A stretch of DNA of 64,000 nucleotides from Amycolatopsis decaplanina DSM 44594 (GCF_000342005.1 NZ_AOHO01000068.1:188330-252329); one strand, 5' to 3'. Positions 51,559-60,856 are shown, counted from the stretch's first letter. The notes: generated by a model from the sequence alone, not told the origin. Numbers and translations are program-made.

Positions 51559-53960
51559 GATGGGATGCTCATTTCCTTGTGGACCCCCGCGTCGAGCGCG
51601 GCGAGCACGGTCTGCGGATGGACCGGGGTCGCGTCGAGTTCGACCCCCGTATGGCGCAGCGCGTCGTTGATCGCGTTCAGCACCGCGGCGGGCGCGCCGA
51701 TGGTGCCGCCCTCCCCCGCGCCCTTCGCACCGTTTTCCGTGAACGCGCAAGGGGTTTCGAGATGGGAGACGGTGATGTCGGGGATTTCCGTCGCGGTCGG
51801 CACGAGGTAGTCGATGAAGCTGGCGGCCGACGGTTCCCCGTTGCCGGCGTAGGTGACCTCCTCGAACAACGCGCCGGCGATGCCCTGTGCGATCCCGCCG
51901 CGGCACTGGCCGTCGACGACCTGCGGATGGATCACCACCCCGCAGTCCTCCACGCACGCGTAGCGGAGGATCCTGATCTGGCCGGTGCCCGGATCGGCTT
52001 CGACGACCACCGCGTGCGTGGCGTTGGAGAAGGTGCCGTCGCCGGGCACGTCGAAGCTCGCCGTGGCCGTCAGCGTCGGTTCGACGTCCTTGGGCAGCAG
52101 GTGACTGCGCAGGTAGGCCACATCGGCGATCTCCTCGAACGACGCGCGCCGGGTGGGATCGTCGACCTGGACGACGCCGCCCTCGCCGTCGAGGCGGACG
52201 TTGTCGGAGCCGGTTTCGAGCAGGTGCGCGGCGATCGTGCACAGGAGTTCGCCGAGCTTCCCGGCCGCGAGGGACACCGCCGAGCCACCGATCGTCACCG
52301 AGCGGGAAGCGAAAGTCCCCCATCCGTAGGCGATGCGCTCGGTGTCGCCCTGGCGGAGCTTGACCTGGTCGAGGTGCAGGCCCAGCCGGTCGGCCACGAT
52401 CTGCGCCAGCGTCGTCTCGTGGGACTGGCCGTGGTTCATGGTGCCGCTGGTGACCACGACGGAGCCGGTGGTGTCCATCCGGATCTCGGAGATGTCGAAG
52501 CCGGGGACCACGGCCATCTTCCGTTTGGCGAAGGCTCCCGAGCCGTATCCGGTCCGCTCGGAGAAGCAGCAGTAGCCGATGCCGATGTGCCTGCCCTCGG
52601 CGGTGGCACGGTCCCGGATCTCGTACCACCCCTCGTCACGGATCGTCGCCTCGGCGAGTTCGAGCGATTCGCGGTAGGTGCCGGGGTCGTAGGTGATGGC
52701 GTTGACGCCGGTGTACGGGAACTGCGTGATCACGTTGCGCCGCCGGATCTCGACCGGATCGAGGCCGAGTTCCCGGGCGGCGCGTTCCATGACCCGTTCG
52801 ATCGCCATCACGTACTGGGGACGGCTGACCCCGCGGTAGGGCGCCGTCGGAGCCTTGTTGCTCGCGATGGCGCGGGCACGGACGCGGTACTCGGGCACCT
52901 GGTACACGCTCGGCATCTCGGCCGACGCCATCAGCGGCTCGATCCCCGCCGTGAACGGGTAACAGGAGTAGGCGCCCATGTCGCAGACGACGTCGACGTC
53001 CAGCGCGGTGATCCGCCCGTCCTCGTCGAACGCCGCCAGCGTGCGATACCGCTGTTCCCTGGCAAGGAATCCCGCGGTGAGCGCCTCACGGCGGTCTTCG
53101 ATCCATTTCACCGGCCGGTTCAGCCGCTGTGCCGCCGCCGCGACCGCGATCTCCTCGCGGCCGACGACGCACTTCTGGCCGAAACCCCCGCCCATGTCCG
53201 GGACGGTGACCCGCACGGTGCGCTCGGGGACCCGCAGCGAACGGGCCATCGCGGTACGCACCTGATGCGGCACCTGGGTGCACATCCGCACGAGCAACTG
53301 GTCGTCGCGGTCGTCCCAGGACGCGACCACTCCCCGCGTTTCGAGCGGGAGCGCGTTCTGCCGTCCGCTCTTCGTGACGACCTCGACCACCCGGCCGCCG
53401 CCCGCACGGGCCGCCTCGAACGCCGCGTCGACACCGGGTGTGTCGAACATCGACACGTCGACCAGCACGTTGCCCGGCGCCTCGTCGTGCACGAGCGGCG
53501 CGCCTTCGGCGAACGCCGACTCTTCCGACACGACCGCCCCGAGCGGCTCGTAGTCCACCACCGCGGCCTCGACACCGTCCTCGGCGCTGTACGGATCGCG
53601 GGCGACGACCAGCGCCACCGGTTCGCCGGTGAACCGCACCTTTTCCCTGGCCAGGATCGGCATCGCGGTCGGCGAGAACTCCTCGGGCGGGCGGTCGAGC
53701 AAGGCGACGATGTCCCCGAGTCCCAGGTCTTCCGCCGTATACGCGGCGACGACCCCATCGACCGCCAGAGTGGCCGACAGGTCGATCCCGGCGAGCTTGC
53801 CGTGCGCGACCGTCGAGCGGACGAAGGCCGCGTGCAGCATGCCGGGCAGCTGGATATCGTCGACGAACCGGCCCCTGCCGGTGAGCAGGCGAGGATCCTC
53901 ACGCCGGGGCACCGACGCCCCGACCCAGCGGCCGTGGCGCCCGTCGAACCGTGCGGTCAT
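51555..53960 (-). CDS. Molybdenum hydroxylase large subunit (probable nicotinate dehydrogenase)
   Basis: 801 residues, xanthine-dehydrogenase superfamily. GRGRFVDDIQLPGMLHAAFVRS opening, DMGGGFGQK, APYRGVSRP and the catalytic glutamate in GAKGAGEGGT. The CO-dehydrogenase loop with AYxCSFR is not present, so it is not CoxL. No fused cytochrome domain, unlike Pseudomonas NicB. Flanked by NicC, NicX and NicF-NicD, nicotinate is the best substrate guess. Start at 53960 follows AAAGGAG and overlaps the M-subunit stop. Confidence 0.88.
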   Translation of the reverse strand: MTARFDGRHGRWVGASVPRREDPRLLTGRGRFVDDIQLPGMLHAAFVRSTVAHGKLAGIDLSATLAVDGVVAAYTAEDLGLGDIVALLDRPPEEFSPTAMPILAREKVRFTGEPVALVVARDPYSAEDGVEAAVVDYEPLGAVVSEESAFAEGAPLVHDEAPGNVLVDVSMFDTPGVDAAFEAARAGGGRVVEVVTKSGRQNALPLETRGVVASWDDRDDQLLVRMCTQVPHQVRTAMARSLRVPERTVRVTVPDMGGGFGQKCVVGREEIAVAAAAQRLNRPVKWIEDRREALTAGFLAREQRYRTLAAFDEDGRITALDVDVVCDMGAYSCYPFTAGIEPLMASAEMPSVYQVPEYRVRARAIASNKAPTAPYRGVSRPQYVMAIERVMERAARELGLDPVEIRRRNVITQFPYTGVNAITYDPGTYRESLELAEATIRDEGWYEIRDRATAEGRHIGIGYCCFSERTGYGSGAFAKRKMAVVPGFDISEIRMDTTGSVVVTSGTMNHGQSHETTLAQIVADRLGLHLDQVKLRQGDTERIAYGWGTFASRSVTIGGSAVSLAAGKLGELLCTIAAHLLETGSDNVRLDGEGGVVQVDDPTRRASFEEIADVAYLRSHLLPKDVEPTLTATASFDVPGDGTFSNATHAVVVEADPGTGQIRILRYACVEDCGVVIHPQVVDGQCRGGIAQGIAGALFEEVTYAGNGEPSAASFIDYLVPTATEIPDITVSHLETPCAFTENGAKGAGEGGTIGAPAAVLNAINDALRHTGVELDATPVHPQTVLAALDAGVHKEMSIPS

Positions 53961-54835
53961 CGCGTTTCTCCTTTCTCCCAGGCCTCGTGCAGCGCCTGGG
54001 TGACGAGCGTTCGCGCCAGCCGTCGGCGGTAGGCCGCGCTGCCTGCCGCGTCGTCGGGCGGATCGATGGCCGCCGCCGCGGCTGCCCCGCACGCGGCGAA
54101 CAGCTCCGGGCCGGGGACACCGCCGTCGAGCACCGCCTCGGCTTCGGGAACCCGCACGGGCGCCGGGGCCACGCCGCCGAGTACGACCCGGCCCCCGGTC
54201 AGCCGGCCGTGCTCGCCGTCGAGGCTCACGGCGGCGTCGACGATCGCGAAATCGCCGTGGCGACGGGCGAACTCGGTCAACGCGGCCCGGGGCGACGGCC
54301 TGGTGAAACGAACCGCCGTCACGACCTCGTCCGGTTCGACGGCCGTGGTGTAGAAGCCGCGGAACATCTCCGCGGCCGGGATCTCCCTGGGACCGCGCGG
54401 GCCTTCGGCGACGATCACCGCGTCGAGCAGCAGGGCGAGCAGGCACCATTCCGCGGTCGCGTCACCGTGGACGATGCTGCCCGCCACCGTTCCGCGGGAG
54501 CGGATCGGCAGGTGCCCCACCCACCGCATCGCGCGGGAGAGCACGTCGAAGTCCGGCCCCAGCTCGGAGACCTCCACCGTCCGATGCGTGACCATCGCGC
54601 CGATCGTGAGGCTAAAACCGTTACGCCGGAAGGAGTTCAACGCAGGGTCCCGGCGCAACGGTCCCAGATCCACCAAGGCCGTCGGGCGGGCGAGCCGGAA
54701 GTTCATCATCGGCATCAGGCTCTGGCCGCCGGCGATGAGTTTCGGGTCCTCGCCCGCCGCGGTGAGGTCGCCGAGCAGGCCGACGGCGTCGGTGACGTCG
54801 TGAGCCCGGTGGTACCGGAACGCGGCGGGCTTCAC
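53957..54835 (-). CDS. Molybdenum hydroxylase FAD subunit
   Basis: 292 residues. FAD motifs IAGGQSLMPMMNFRLARP, TIGAMVTHRTVE and RGTVAGSIVHGDATAEW, then a CO-deh-flav C-terminal domain. It passes electrons from the iron-sulfur subunit to an acceptor. GTG at 54835 overlaps the MFS stop. Pseudomonas NicAB lacks this subunit, so this is a three-subunit version. Confidence 0.9.
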   Translation of the reverse strand: MKPAAFRYHRAHDVTDAVGLLGDLTAAGEDPKLIAGGQSLMPMMNFRLARPTALVDLGPLRRDPALNSFRRNGFSLTIGAMVTHRTVEVSELGPDFDVLSRAMRWVGHLPIRSRGTVAGSIVHGDATAEWCLLALLLDAVIVAEGPRGPREIPAAEMFRGFYTTAVEPDEVVTAVRFTRPSPRAALTEFARRHGDFAIVDAAVSLDGEHGRLTGGRVVLGGVAPAPVRVPEAEAVLDGGVPGPELFAACGAAAAAAIDPPDDAAGSAAYRRRLARTLVTQALHEAWEKGETR

Positions 54836-56220
54836 AGAGCCGTCCTGGTCTCGGCGGGTGCCTCGGCCGGGTCGACGATCCGGTCGAGTTCGCGGCCGCG
54901 GGTCTCCGGCGCGCCCGTCATCATGAACACGACCGCGGCCACCACGAGCACACCCAGCACGGTGAAGGTGAGCGGCAGCCCGAGCACCGGCCACAGCACG
55001 CTTCCGAACAGCAGCGGCGCGAAGCCGGTGATCGCCCGGCTCGACGACGACGCCCAGCCGAATCCCGAAGCGCGGAGTTCCGTCGGGTAGAGCTCGGAGA
55101 CATAGGCGTACATCACCGGGATGACCACCAGCGCGAACAGGCCGAACGCGCCGATCGCCACGACCGCCGCGGCAGGCGATTCGAGCAGCAGGGAGAACAC
55201 CACGAGCGACAACGCGGTGAGCGGACCGGCGACCATGATGATCCGCTTGCGGCCGACCTTGTCGACCAGGAGCACGGCCACCGCGACACCGACGATGCCG
55301 GTCGCGTTCATGAGCGCGGTCGAGGCGAAGGCGGCGATCTCGCCGAATCCCTGCGCCCGCAGGATGGACGGCATCCAGCTGAGCGCGGCGTAGTAGACCA
55401 GCATGACGCTGATGAACAGTGACCACGCCACCGCCGTGATCCTCGGGTTGAACGCCCACACCCGGCGCAGCTGATCGAACGCGGCCGCGACCGCGCCGCC
55501 GCGGGTGTCCTCGACCACCGCTGGCGGGACCGAGTACGGCTCCGGTGTCGCTCCCGTGCGGCGCACGAGGTCGTCGATCACGGCCCGCGCCTCCGCCTCA
55601 CGGCCCTTGCGCACCAGGTACAGCGGTGATTCCGGGACGCCACGCCGCACCCAGAACAGCAACAGCGCGGGCAGGATCATCAAGACCAGCATCCAGCGCC
55701 AGTTCCCCTGGACCGGGAGCAGCAGCGTCGCGGTGACGGCGGCCAGCGTGGTCCCGATCGGCCACCAGCCGTCCATCGCGGACAGGACCCGGCCGCGATG
55801 GCGGCGCGGGGAGAACTCGCTGACGATCGCGTAATCGACCGGGATGCAGCCGCCGAGTCCGATACCCGCCAGGAACCGCAGGGCCAGGAACGTCTCCACG
55901 TTCGGCGCGAGCGCGCCCAGCACGGAGAACAGCGCGAACAGCAGCAGCGTGACACTGAACGCCCGCTTCCGGCCGATCCGGTCCGCGACCGTGCCCCAGG
56001 CGACCGCGCCCACCGCCATACCGATCAGGTTCGCGGTCGCCACCAGCCCTTTCGCGCCGGCCGACAACCCGAATTCCGCCCCGACCAGCGGGGTGAGGAA
56101 CCCGTTCAACGCGACGTCCCAGGCGTCGAACATGTAGCCCAGCCCGCCGATGAGGAAGATCTTTCCCTGCACACTCCAACGCCAGGGCAAATCCTGGACG
56201 ATCTGATCACCAGTACGCAT
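54832..56220 (-). CDS. MFS transporter (sugar-porter/NicT-like)
   Basis: 462 residues, twelve helices. FLIGGLGYMFDAWDVALNGF, WGTVADRIGRKRAFSVTLLLF, RFLAGIGLGGCIPVDYAIVSEFSPRRHRGR and ESPLYLVRKGREAEAR (fragments) are typical of MFS acid and aromatic transporters. Likely imports nicotinate or its hydroxylated form (context). Start at 56220 after GGAGCGG; 35 bp after nicC. Confidence 0.88.
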   Translation of the reverse strand: MRTGDQIVQDLPWRWSVQGKIFLIGGLGYMFDAWDVALNGFLTPLVGAEFGLSAGAKGLVATANLIGMAVGAVAWGTVADRIGRKRAFSVTLLLFALFSVLGALAPNVETFLALRFLAGIGLGGCIPVDYAIVSEFSPRRHRGRVLSAMDGWWPIGTTLAAVTATLLLPVQGNWRWMLVLMILPALLLFWVRRGVPESPLYLVRKGREAEARAVIDDLVRRTGATPEPYSVPPAVVEDTRGGAVAAAFDQLRRVWAFNPRITAVAWSLFISVMLVYYAALSWMPSILRAQGFGEIAAFASTALMNATGIVGVAVAVLLVDKVGRKRIIMVAGPLTALSLVVFSLLLESPAAAVVAIGAFGLFALVVIPVMYAYVSELYPTELRASGFGWASSSSRAITGFAPLLFGSVLWPVLGLPLTFTVLGVLVVAAVVFMMTGAPETRGRELDRIVDPAEAPAETRTAL

Positions 56221-56255
56221 GAACCGCTCCGTTGCGATTTGCCGACCAGCGCGCC

Positions 56256-57527
56256 TCAGCGGGCGAACTGGTAGTGGATGGACTCGGTGTCGGGGTCGGT
56301 GAGCGGGCTGCCGTTCCACAGCCAGTCGTAGGAAACGTCCGATTCGCCGTCGAACCGGCGCAGCTTCTCGTCGCGCTCGCGCTGCTCGGGACCATCGGGC
56401 AGGTGGTAGAAGTCCATGTTCTGCAGCGAGGCGTCCTGGACCATTCCCGCGTGCTTGGCGCGCCGGTCGACGTAGCGGACCAGGGCGGCGTCGATCCCGT
56501 CGCGGGTGACGCGCCCCAATTCCTCGGCCAGCACCGCGGCGTCTTCCATCGCCTGGGACGCGCCTTGTGCCTGGTAGGGCAGCATCGCGTGGCACGCGTC
56601 GCCGAGCAGGGCGACCCGGCCGTCGACCCAGACCGGATCGCGGCGACGGCGGTACATCGCCCACACCGAGACGTCCTCGTCCTTCGCCTTGGCCAGCATC
56701 GTCGGGACCCGATCGTCCCAGTCGTGGTACTCCGCGGCGAGTTCGGCGGCGGTGGCCGGGCCGCTCCAGTCCTTGGCCACCGTTTCGGTGCACGGCACGA
56801 TCGCGACCACGTTGAGGTACTCCCCGCCGCGGATCATGTAGTGCACCAGGTGTTTGTTGGGGCCGTACCAGATCGTGGAGTGGTACCGGTCGGCCAGGAA
56901 GCGGGTGGCGGGGTCCTGCGCGATCAGGTCTCCGGAGATCAGGGCCCGGTAAGCCATCTCGCCGGAGAACGCGAGGGTGTCGTCGAATCCGGCGAGATCG
57001 CGCACCGCCGACCGGATGCCGTCCGCTCCGATCACGACGTCGCCGGTGAACCGGCGCCCGTCGGCGGTGATCACGGCGGGCCGGTCCGGCAGCGTCCGGT
57101 CGAGTTCGACCACCCGCGCGCCGGTCGCCACCCGCACCACCGGACCGGTTCCCTCCGGATCCTGGCAGGCGTCGAGCAGGACTCCGTGCAGGTCGGCACG
57201 GTGGTAGTGCCAGTAGGGCGCGCCGTACTGGTCGGTCACCCGCCTGCCCAGCGCCAGCTGGGCGATGATGCTCCCGTCCGCCCAGCGACGGCGTACCTGA
57301 TCCTGCGGCTCCGTCCGCACCCGCTCGAGCCGGGCGCGCAGGCCCAGTCCGATGAGGATCCGGCTGGCGTTCGGCGCGGTCTGGATCCCCGCGCCGATCT
57401 CGCCGAGCTCCGGGGCGGCTTCGACGACGGTGACGCGCAAACCCCGCTGCCGCAGGGACAACGCCGCGCAGAGCCCACCAAGGCCGCCGCCGACGACAAC
57501 GACCTCAAACGACTGACTCGCGGCCAT
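56256..57527 (-). CDS. nicC: FAD monooxygenase, probable 6-hydroxynicotinate 3-monooxygenase
   Basis: 423 residues. FAD loop VVVGGGLGGLCAAL (9-22), DG motif GADGIRS and GDACHAMLPYQAQGASQAMEDA. Group A flavoprotein hydroxylase. In nicotinate catabolism it decarboxylates and hydroxylates 6-hydroxynicotinate to 2,5-dihydroxypyridine. Assignment rests on similarity plus nicX and nicE next to it. Start at 57527 follows GGAGG. Overlaps nicE by 23 bp. Confidence 0.87.
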   Translation of the reverse strand: MAASQSFEVVVVGGGLGGLCAALSLRQRGLRVTVVEAAPELGEIGAGIQTAPNASRILIGLGLRARLERVRTEPQDQVRRRWADGSIIAQLALGRRVTDQYGAPYWHYHRADLHGVLLDACQDPEGTGPVVRVATGARVVELDRTLPDRPAVITADGRRFTGDVVIGADGIRSAVRDLAGFDDTLAFSGEMAYRALISGDLIAQDPATRFLADRYHSTIWYGPNKHLVHYMIRGGEYLNVVAIVPCTETVAKDWSGPATAAELAAEYHDWDDRVPTMLAKAKDEDVSVWAMYRRRRDPVWVDGRVALLGDACHAMLPYQAQGASQAMEDAAVLAEELGRVTRDGIDAALVRYVDRRAKHAGMVQDASLQNMDFYHLPDGPEQRERDEKLRRFDGESDVSYDWLWNGSPLTDPDTESIHYQFAR

Positions 57528-58314
57528 GCCCGCCTCCCGTCTTCGTCACTGCTTTCGCGCCACTGAGCAAGCTGCCCGCGCCGGGCACCCGGGGCTCGAC
57601 CCCGAGTTCCGAGAGGATCCGGAACGTCGTGGCCGTCGCCGCCGACAGGACCGGGATCCCGATCTCGTCCTCCACCGCCTGGATCGCGGGCAGCGAAGGC
57701 ATCTGGACACAGGCGGAAAGCACCAGCGCGTCCACATCGGACAGATCGAGCCTGCGATGGTGCTCCCGCAATCCGGCCGGATCCAGCCGGGCGACGGCGA
57801 GGTTGTCCGGCACTTCGAGGGAAAGCGCGTCGGCGACCTCGAACCCGGCGTCCTCGATGTAGTCCGCCACCGCCTTGGTCAACGGCTTCATATACGGCGT
57901 GATGATCGCGACCTTGCGGGCGCCGAGTACGCCAAGACCGGACAGCAGCGCACCGGCACTGGAGACGACCGGCGACTCGCAACCCTCTTCGCGCAGCACG
58001 CGCGTGATGTCGTCCTCGGCGGTGCAGTGGTAACCGGGTCCCTGGGCCATGATCGCCACCAGGCACGCGGTGGCGACCACGTCCGGCCTTGCGTCGGCGA
58101 GTTCGGCCGCCGCCCGGCCGGCCTGGGCGTTCATCGCCCGCAGCTGTTCGGGTTCGACGTGCCGCATCCGGGCCCGCGCGGAATGGAAGACGAACCGGTC
58201 CCCCGGCTCGGCCTCCTCTCTGGCGCGCAGCATCCGCGGGAGCTCGGTCTCCATGGTGAGGTTCGAACTGGGGACGATCATCCCGATGTGGTGGTCGCGG
58301 ACGGCGGCGCTCAT
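57505..58314 (-). CDS. nicE: Maleate cis-trans isomerase
   Basis: 269 residues of the Asp/Glu racemase superfamily. GMIVPSSNLTMETELP at the N-terminus and catalytic cysteines Cys84 (ATACLVAIMAQG) and Cys202 (LSACVQMPSL), as in maleate isomerases. Converts maleate to fumarate, the last step of the nicotinate route. ATG overlaps the nicX stop by 4 bp. Confidence 0.92.
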   Translation of the reverse strand: MSAAVRDHHIGMIVPSSNLTMETELPRMLRAREEAEPGDRFVFHSARARMRHVEPEQLRAMNAQAGRAAAELADARPDVVATACLVAIMAQGPGYHCTAEDDITRVLREEGCESPVVSSAGALLSGLGVLGARKVAIITPYMKPLTKAVADYIEDAGFEVADALSLEVPDNLAVARLDPAGLREHHRRLDLSDVDALVLSACVQMPSLPAIQAVEDEIGIPVLSAATATTFRILSELGVEPRVPGAGSLLSGAKAVTKTGGGHGRESVV

Positions 58315-59357
58315 CGGCGGCCCGCCGGACGCATCTCGGCCACGGTCAGCTCACCGTTGTCGACGATCAGTTCGTCGTCCAGGTAAAGGGAATTGCCGCG
58401 CATCGGGATGTCGAAGTGGCAAGGCGTGTCGTTCGGGCCGCCGAGCTCGTTGTTGGGGCCGATGGAGAACATGACGTTGCCGTAGAAACTCCGCAGTTCC
58501 ATGCCCATCCCGCCGGGGAACTGGGTCAGGCCGTGCCAGTGCGCGCGCTCGTCGAGCCCCCAGCCCACGTGGCTCATGCCGTAGCCGCGGGGATCGTCGA
58601 AGCTTTCGATGTACGAGCGCAGCAGATCCGCGTCCAGCCCGGACGACCCGGCGCCGCCGCGGATGTCCCGGATGAAGCCCTGCTCGATGGTGATCTCCAC
58701 CGGGGTCTGCACGTAGGTGTTGAACGGCAGCAGCACGTCCCCTGGCGAAAGCACGATCTTCCCGTCGACACCGTCGTCGGCACCGCCGGTGAACACGAAC
58801 GCCGCCGGCCAATGGTCCCAACGGCCGGGGGTGTCGGTGTAGCCGTACTCGGACAGCGTCGGGTACACGCCGAGCTGATAGGTGACATCGGTGCCCGCCG
58901 GGCTGGTGATCCGCATCGTGCCCGCCTTGGCCAAGAGCTCCGCGCCGATCTCCACCCGCTCGCGCAGTTCCTTCGTCGGCATGAGCCGGGCCAGCAGCTC
59001 GGGCGGTTCGACGGCGGTGAGGATCCGGGTGCCCGCGTCCTGGATGGCGAACTGTTCCTTGCTGAACAACAGGAACGTGCAGTCGACCACCATGTCCACG
59101 CTCTTGAGCGCCTCGACCGCCAACGGGATGTTCCCGAGCCCCGAATCGCCCACCGCCCACGCCCCCGCGGCGCTGACCGGCGACGGCAGCCGCATGTGGT
59201 AGGCCGAGGCGCCCAGCTGCTGGGCGGCCCACAGGAAAGCGTCGGCGTACTCCGTCCGCTCCCCGCCGCGGGTCAGCACCACCACGGTCTCGCCCTCGTG
59301 CACTCCCGAGAACGTCAACTGGCGCAAGCAGATGTCGTTGAACAGGTTCCGGTCCAT
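58311..59357 (-). CDS. nicX: 2,5-dihydroxypyridine 5,6-dioxygenase
   Basis: 348 residues. Non-haem iron dioxygenase of the peptidase-M29-like fold. The iron ligands of Pseudomonas NicX (His265, His318, Asp320) are matched here by His263 in GMSHVGWG and His314/Asp316 in PCHFDIP. Opens the pyridine ring to N-formylmaleamate. Start at 59357 after GGAGGTGG. First gene of the nine-gene operon. Confidence 0.92.
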   Translation of the reverse strand: MDRNLFNDICLRQLTFSGVHEGETVVVLTRGGERTEYADAFLWAAQQLGASAYHMRLPSPVSAAGAWAVGDSGLGNIPLAVEALKSVDMVVDCTFLLFSKEQFAIQDAGTRILTAVEPPELLARLMPTKELRERVEIGAELLAKAGTMRITSPAGTDVTYQLGVYPTLSEYGYTDTPGRWDHWPAAFVFTGGADDGVDGKIVLSPGDVLLPFNTYVQTPVEITIEQGFIRDIRGGAGSSGLDADLLRSYIESFDDPRGYGMSHVGWGLDERAHWHGLTQFPGGMGMELRSFYGNVMFSIGPNNELGGPNDTPCHFDIPMRGNSLYLDDELIVDNGELTVAEMRPAGRR

Positions 59358-59377
59358 CGTCGACCACCTCCACATTA

Positions 59378-59408
59378 ATCCGAGCACGTACTATCCGGGT
59401 ACGCAAGA
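59378..59408. promoter_or_regulatory. 31-bp direct repeat, copy 1 (probable MarR/NicR operator)
   Basis: Contains CACGTACTATCC and ends GGGTACGCAAGA. It lies 20 bp upstream of the nicX start. The second copy, 75 bp further away, is identical at 29 of 31 positions. Confidence 0.65.
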
Positions 59409-59452
59409 CTTGGCTCCGGATCCGCCATCTCGCCACTCCTGCCGGGGTCTTC

Positions 59453-59483
59453 ATCCGAACACGTACTATCCGGATACGCAAGA
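59453..59483. promoter_or_regulatory. 31-bp direct repeat, copy 2 (probable MarR/NicR operator)
   Basis: Contains CACGTACTATCC and ends GGATACGCAAGA. A partial third copy (CGGACACGTAGGATC) lies at about 59529-59543, nearer the MarR gene. Spacing would allow control of both divergent units. Confidence 0.65.
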
Positions 59484-59587
59484 GGCCGCGGAAGACAGAT
59501 CTCGGCGGCCTGCCCGTGAGCGACCGTCCGGACACGTAGGATCACCCCGGGCGCCCGGGCAGCGGGTGGAGCCGACGAGGAGAAGCG

Positions 59588-60097
59588 ATGGGTGAATCGG
59601 CGCGTATGGGCCGGCGCGGGGACGACACGCCGGCCGTCACCCCCGCGCCACCCTCCGACCTGCTGGCGGCCCCCGGCTACGGCGCCCGCCGGTTGTACCA
59701 GGCCTACCTCGCCGCGTGGAACCGTCATGTGGATCCGGTCCTGACCGGTCCGCAGTTCGCGGTCCTGTCCGCGGTCCGCGCCTACCCCGGGAGCGACCAG
59801 AGTTCACTGGCCGGCGCGGTGGCTCTCGACACCTCGACGATGGCCGATCTGTGCCGCAGGCTCGAGCGACGGGGGCTCATCCGGCGCGTCGAATCCCCGC
59901 GCGACGCGCGGCGCAAGCTGCTTTCGCTCACCGACGAGGGCAAGTCGGTCCTGAGCCAGGTGAACCGCCGCGCCCGCAGGCTGGACAAGGCACTCCTCGA
60001 CGGCGACGACATCGACGGCGACATCGACATGGCGGCGCTGCTCAACGCGCTCGGCGCCCGCTGGGAGCGGATCGCCGAGGTCGACAAGCTGCGCTGA
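59588..60097 (+). CDS. MarR-family regulator (NicR-like)
   Basis: 169 residues. Winged-helix at about 50-120 (GPQFAVLSAVRAYPGSDQSSLAGAVALDTSTMADLCRRL region) with wing RVESPRDARRKLLSLTDEG. Divergent from nicX. Pseudomonas NicR is a MarR repressor released by 6-hydroxynicotinate; the same logic is likely here. Start at 59588 after ACGAGGAG. Confidence 0.9.
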   Translation: MGESARMGRRGDDTPAVTPAPPSDLLAAPGYGARRLYQAYLAAWNRHVDPVLTGPQFAVLSAVRAYPGSDQSSLAGAVALDTSTMADLCRRLERRGLIRRVESPRDARRKLLSLTDEGKSVLSQVNRRARRLDKALLDGDDIDGDIDMAALLNALGARWERIAEVDKLR

Positions 60098-60129
60098 GGC
60101 CGACACGCGGGGCTCCGGCGCCACAACGG

Positions 60130-60160
60130 TTGACCTTGACACCGTGACAAGGTCTTCACT
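60130..60160 (+). promoter_or_regulatory. MerR-type promoter with 19-bp spacer
   Basis: TTGACC (60130-60135) and TTCACT (60155-60160) are separated by 19 bp, longer than normal, as MerR activators need. The spacer centre is the operator ACCTTGACAC-C-GTGACAAGGT (60133-60153), arms matching at 9 of 10 positions. It drives the HEAT and MerR-HEAT pair. Confidence 0.8.
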
Positions 60161-60181
60161 GAAGCGCAGGAGGTGGTTCCC

Positions 60182-60856
60182 TTGAACCCGACCACGGACA
60201 CACCGGGCAAGCCGCTACTCGACGCACTCGACGCCGAGGACTCGTCGACGCGGCTCAAGACCGCCATGGCGGCAGGCAGCAGGCCCGACCCCCGCTTCAC
60301 CGACGCGCTCGTCGCGCGATGCGCGATCGAGCCCGACTTCTTCGTCCGCGACATGCTCACCTGGGCGCTGACCCGGCTCCCACCGGCGAGCACGGTGCCC
60401 AGGCTCCTGGCGGAGCTTCGCTCCGAGCGAGCGCAGGCACGGAGTCAGGCGTTGCACACCCTGTCGAAGATCGGGGACCGCACCGCCTGGCCCGCGATCA
60501 CACGGTCCTTGCTGCACGACGCCGACGACGAGGTGGCGCGAAGCGCGTGGCGCACGGCCGTCGTCCTCGTACCGGAGCGGGAACGAGCCGGACTGGCCGC
60601 GGAACTGGCCACGCAACTCGGCCGTGGTGACCGGGACAGGCGGCTGAGCCTCAGCCGGGCGCTGGTCGCGCTCGGGGACGCTTGCAAGCCGGCTCTGCGT
60701 AAGGGACTGGAGAGTCATGAACCGACGGTGCGCGCGCACGCGCGTGCCACGGAAAGGCTCCTGCACGACCCGGAAGCGGGGTTCGACGTGACGACGGACG
60801 AAGCGAAACGGATCATGGCACTCGGTCCGCACCAGGCCGAGGGATCGGCATGCTGA
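60182..60856 (+). CDS. HEAT-repeat protein
   Basis: 224 residues of helical HEAT/PBS-lyase-like repeats (LLDALDAEDSSTRLKTAM; VPRLLAELRSERAQARSQALHTLSKIGDRTAWPAI; VARSAWRTAVVLVP). A protein-binding scaffold with no catalytic motif. TTG at 60182 is chosen because AGGAGG lies eight bases upstream, whereas the in-frame GTG at 60173 falls inside that site. Its 3' end overlaps the MerR-HEAT start by 7 bp. Confidence 0.75.
   Translation: MNPTTDTPGKPLLDALDAEDSSTRLKTAMAAGSRPDPRFTDALVARCAIEPDFFVRDMLTWALTRLPPASTVPRLLAELRSERAQARSQALHTLSKIGDRTAWPAITRSLLHDADDEVARSAWRTAVVLVPERERAGLAAELATQLGRGDRDRRLSLSRALVALGDACKPALRKGLESHEPTVRAHARATERLLHDPEAGFDVTTDEAKRIMALGPHQAEGSAC

Noticed and set aside
51579-54032. 817-codon plus-strand frame over the hydroxylase genes
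   Set aside because: Shadow of the large subunit; composition is unlike a protein and no ribosome site is present.
51555-54835. CO dehydrogenase (CoxMSL) operon
   Set aside because: The CoxL active-site AYxCSFR motif is missing (APYRGVSRP instead) and all neighbours are nicotinate catabolic genes.
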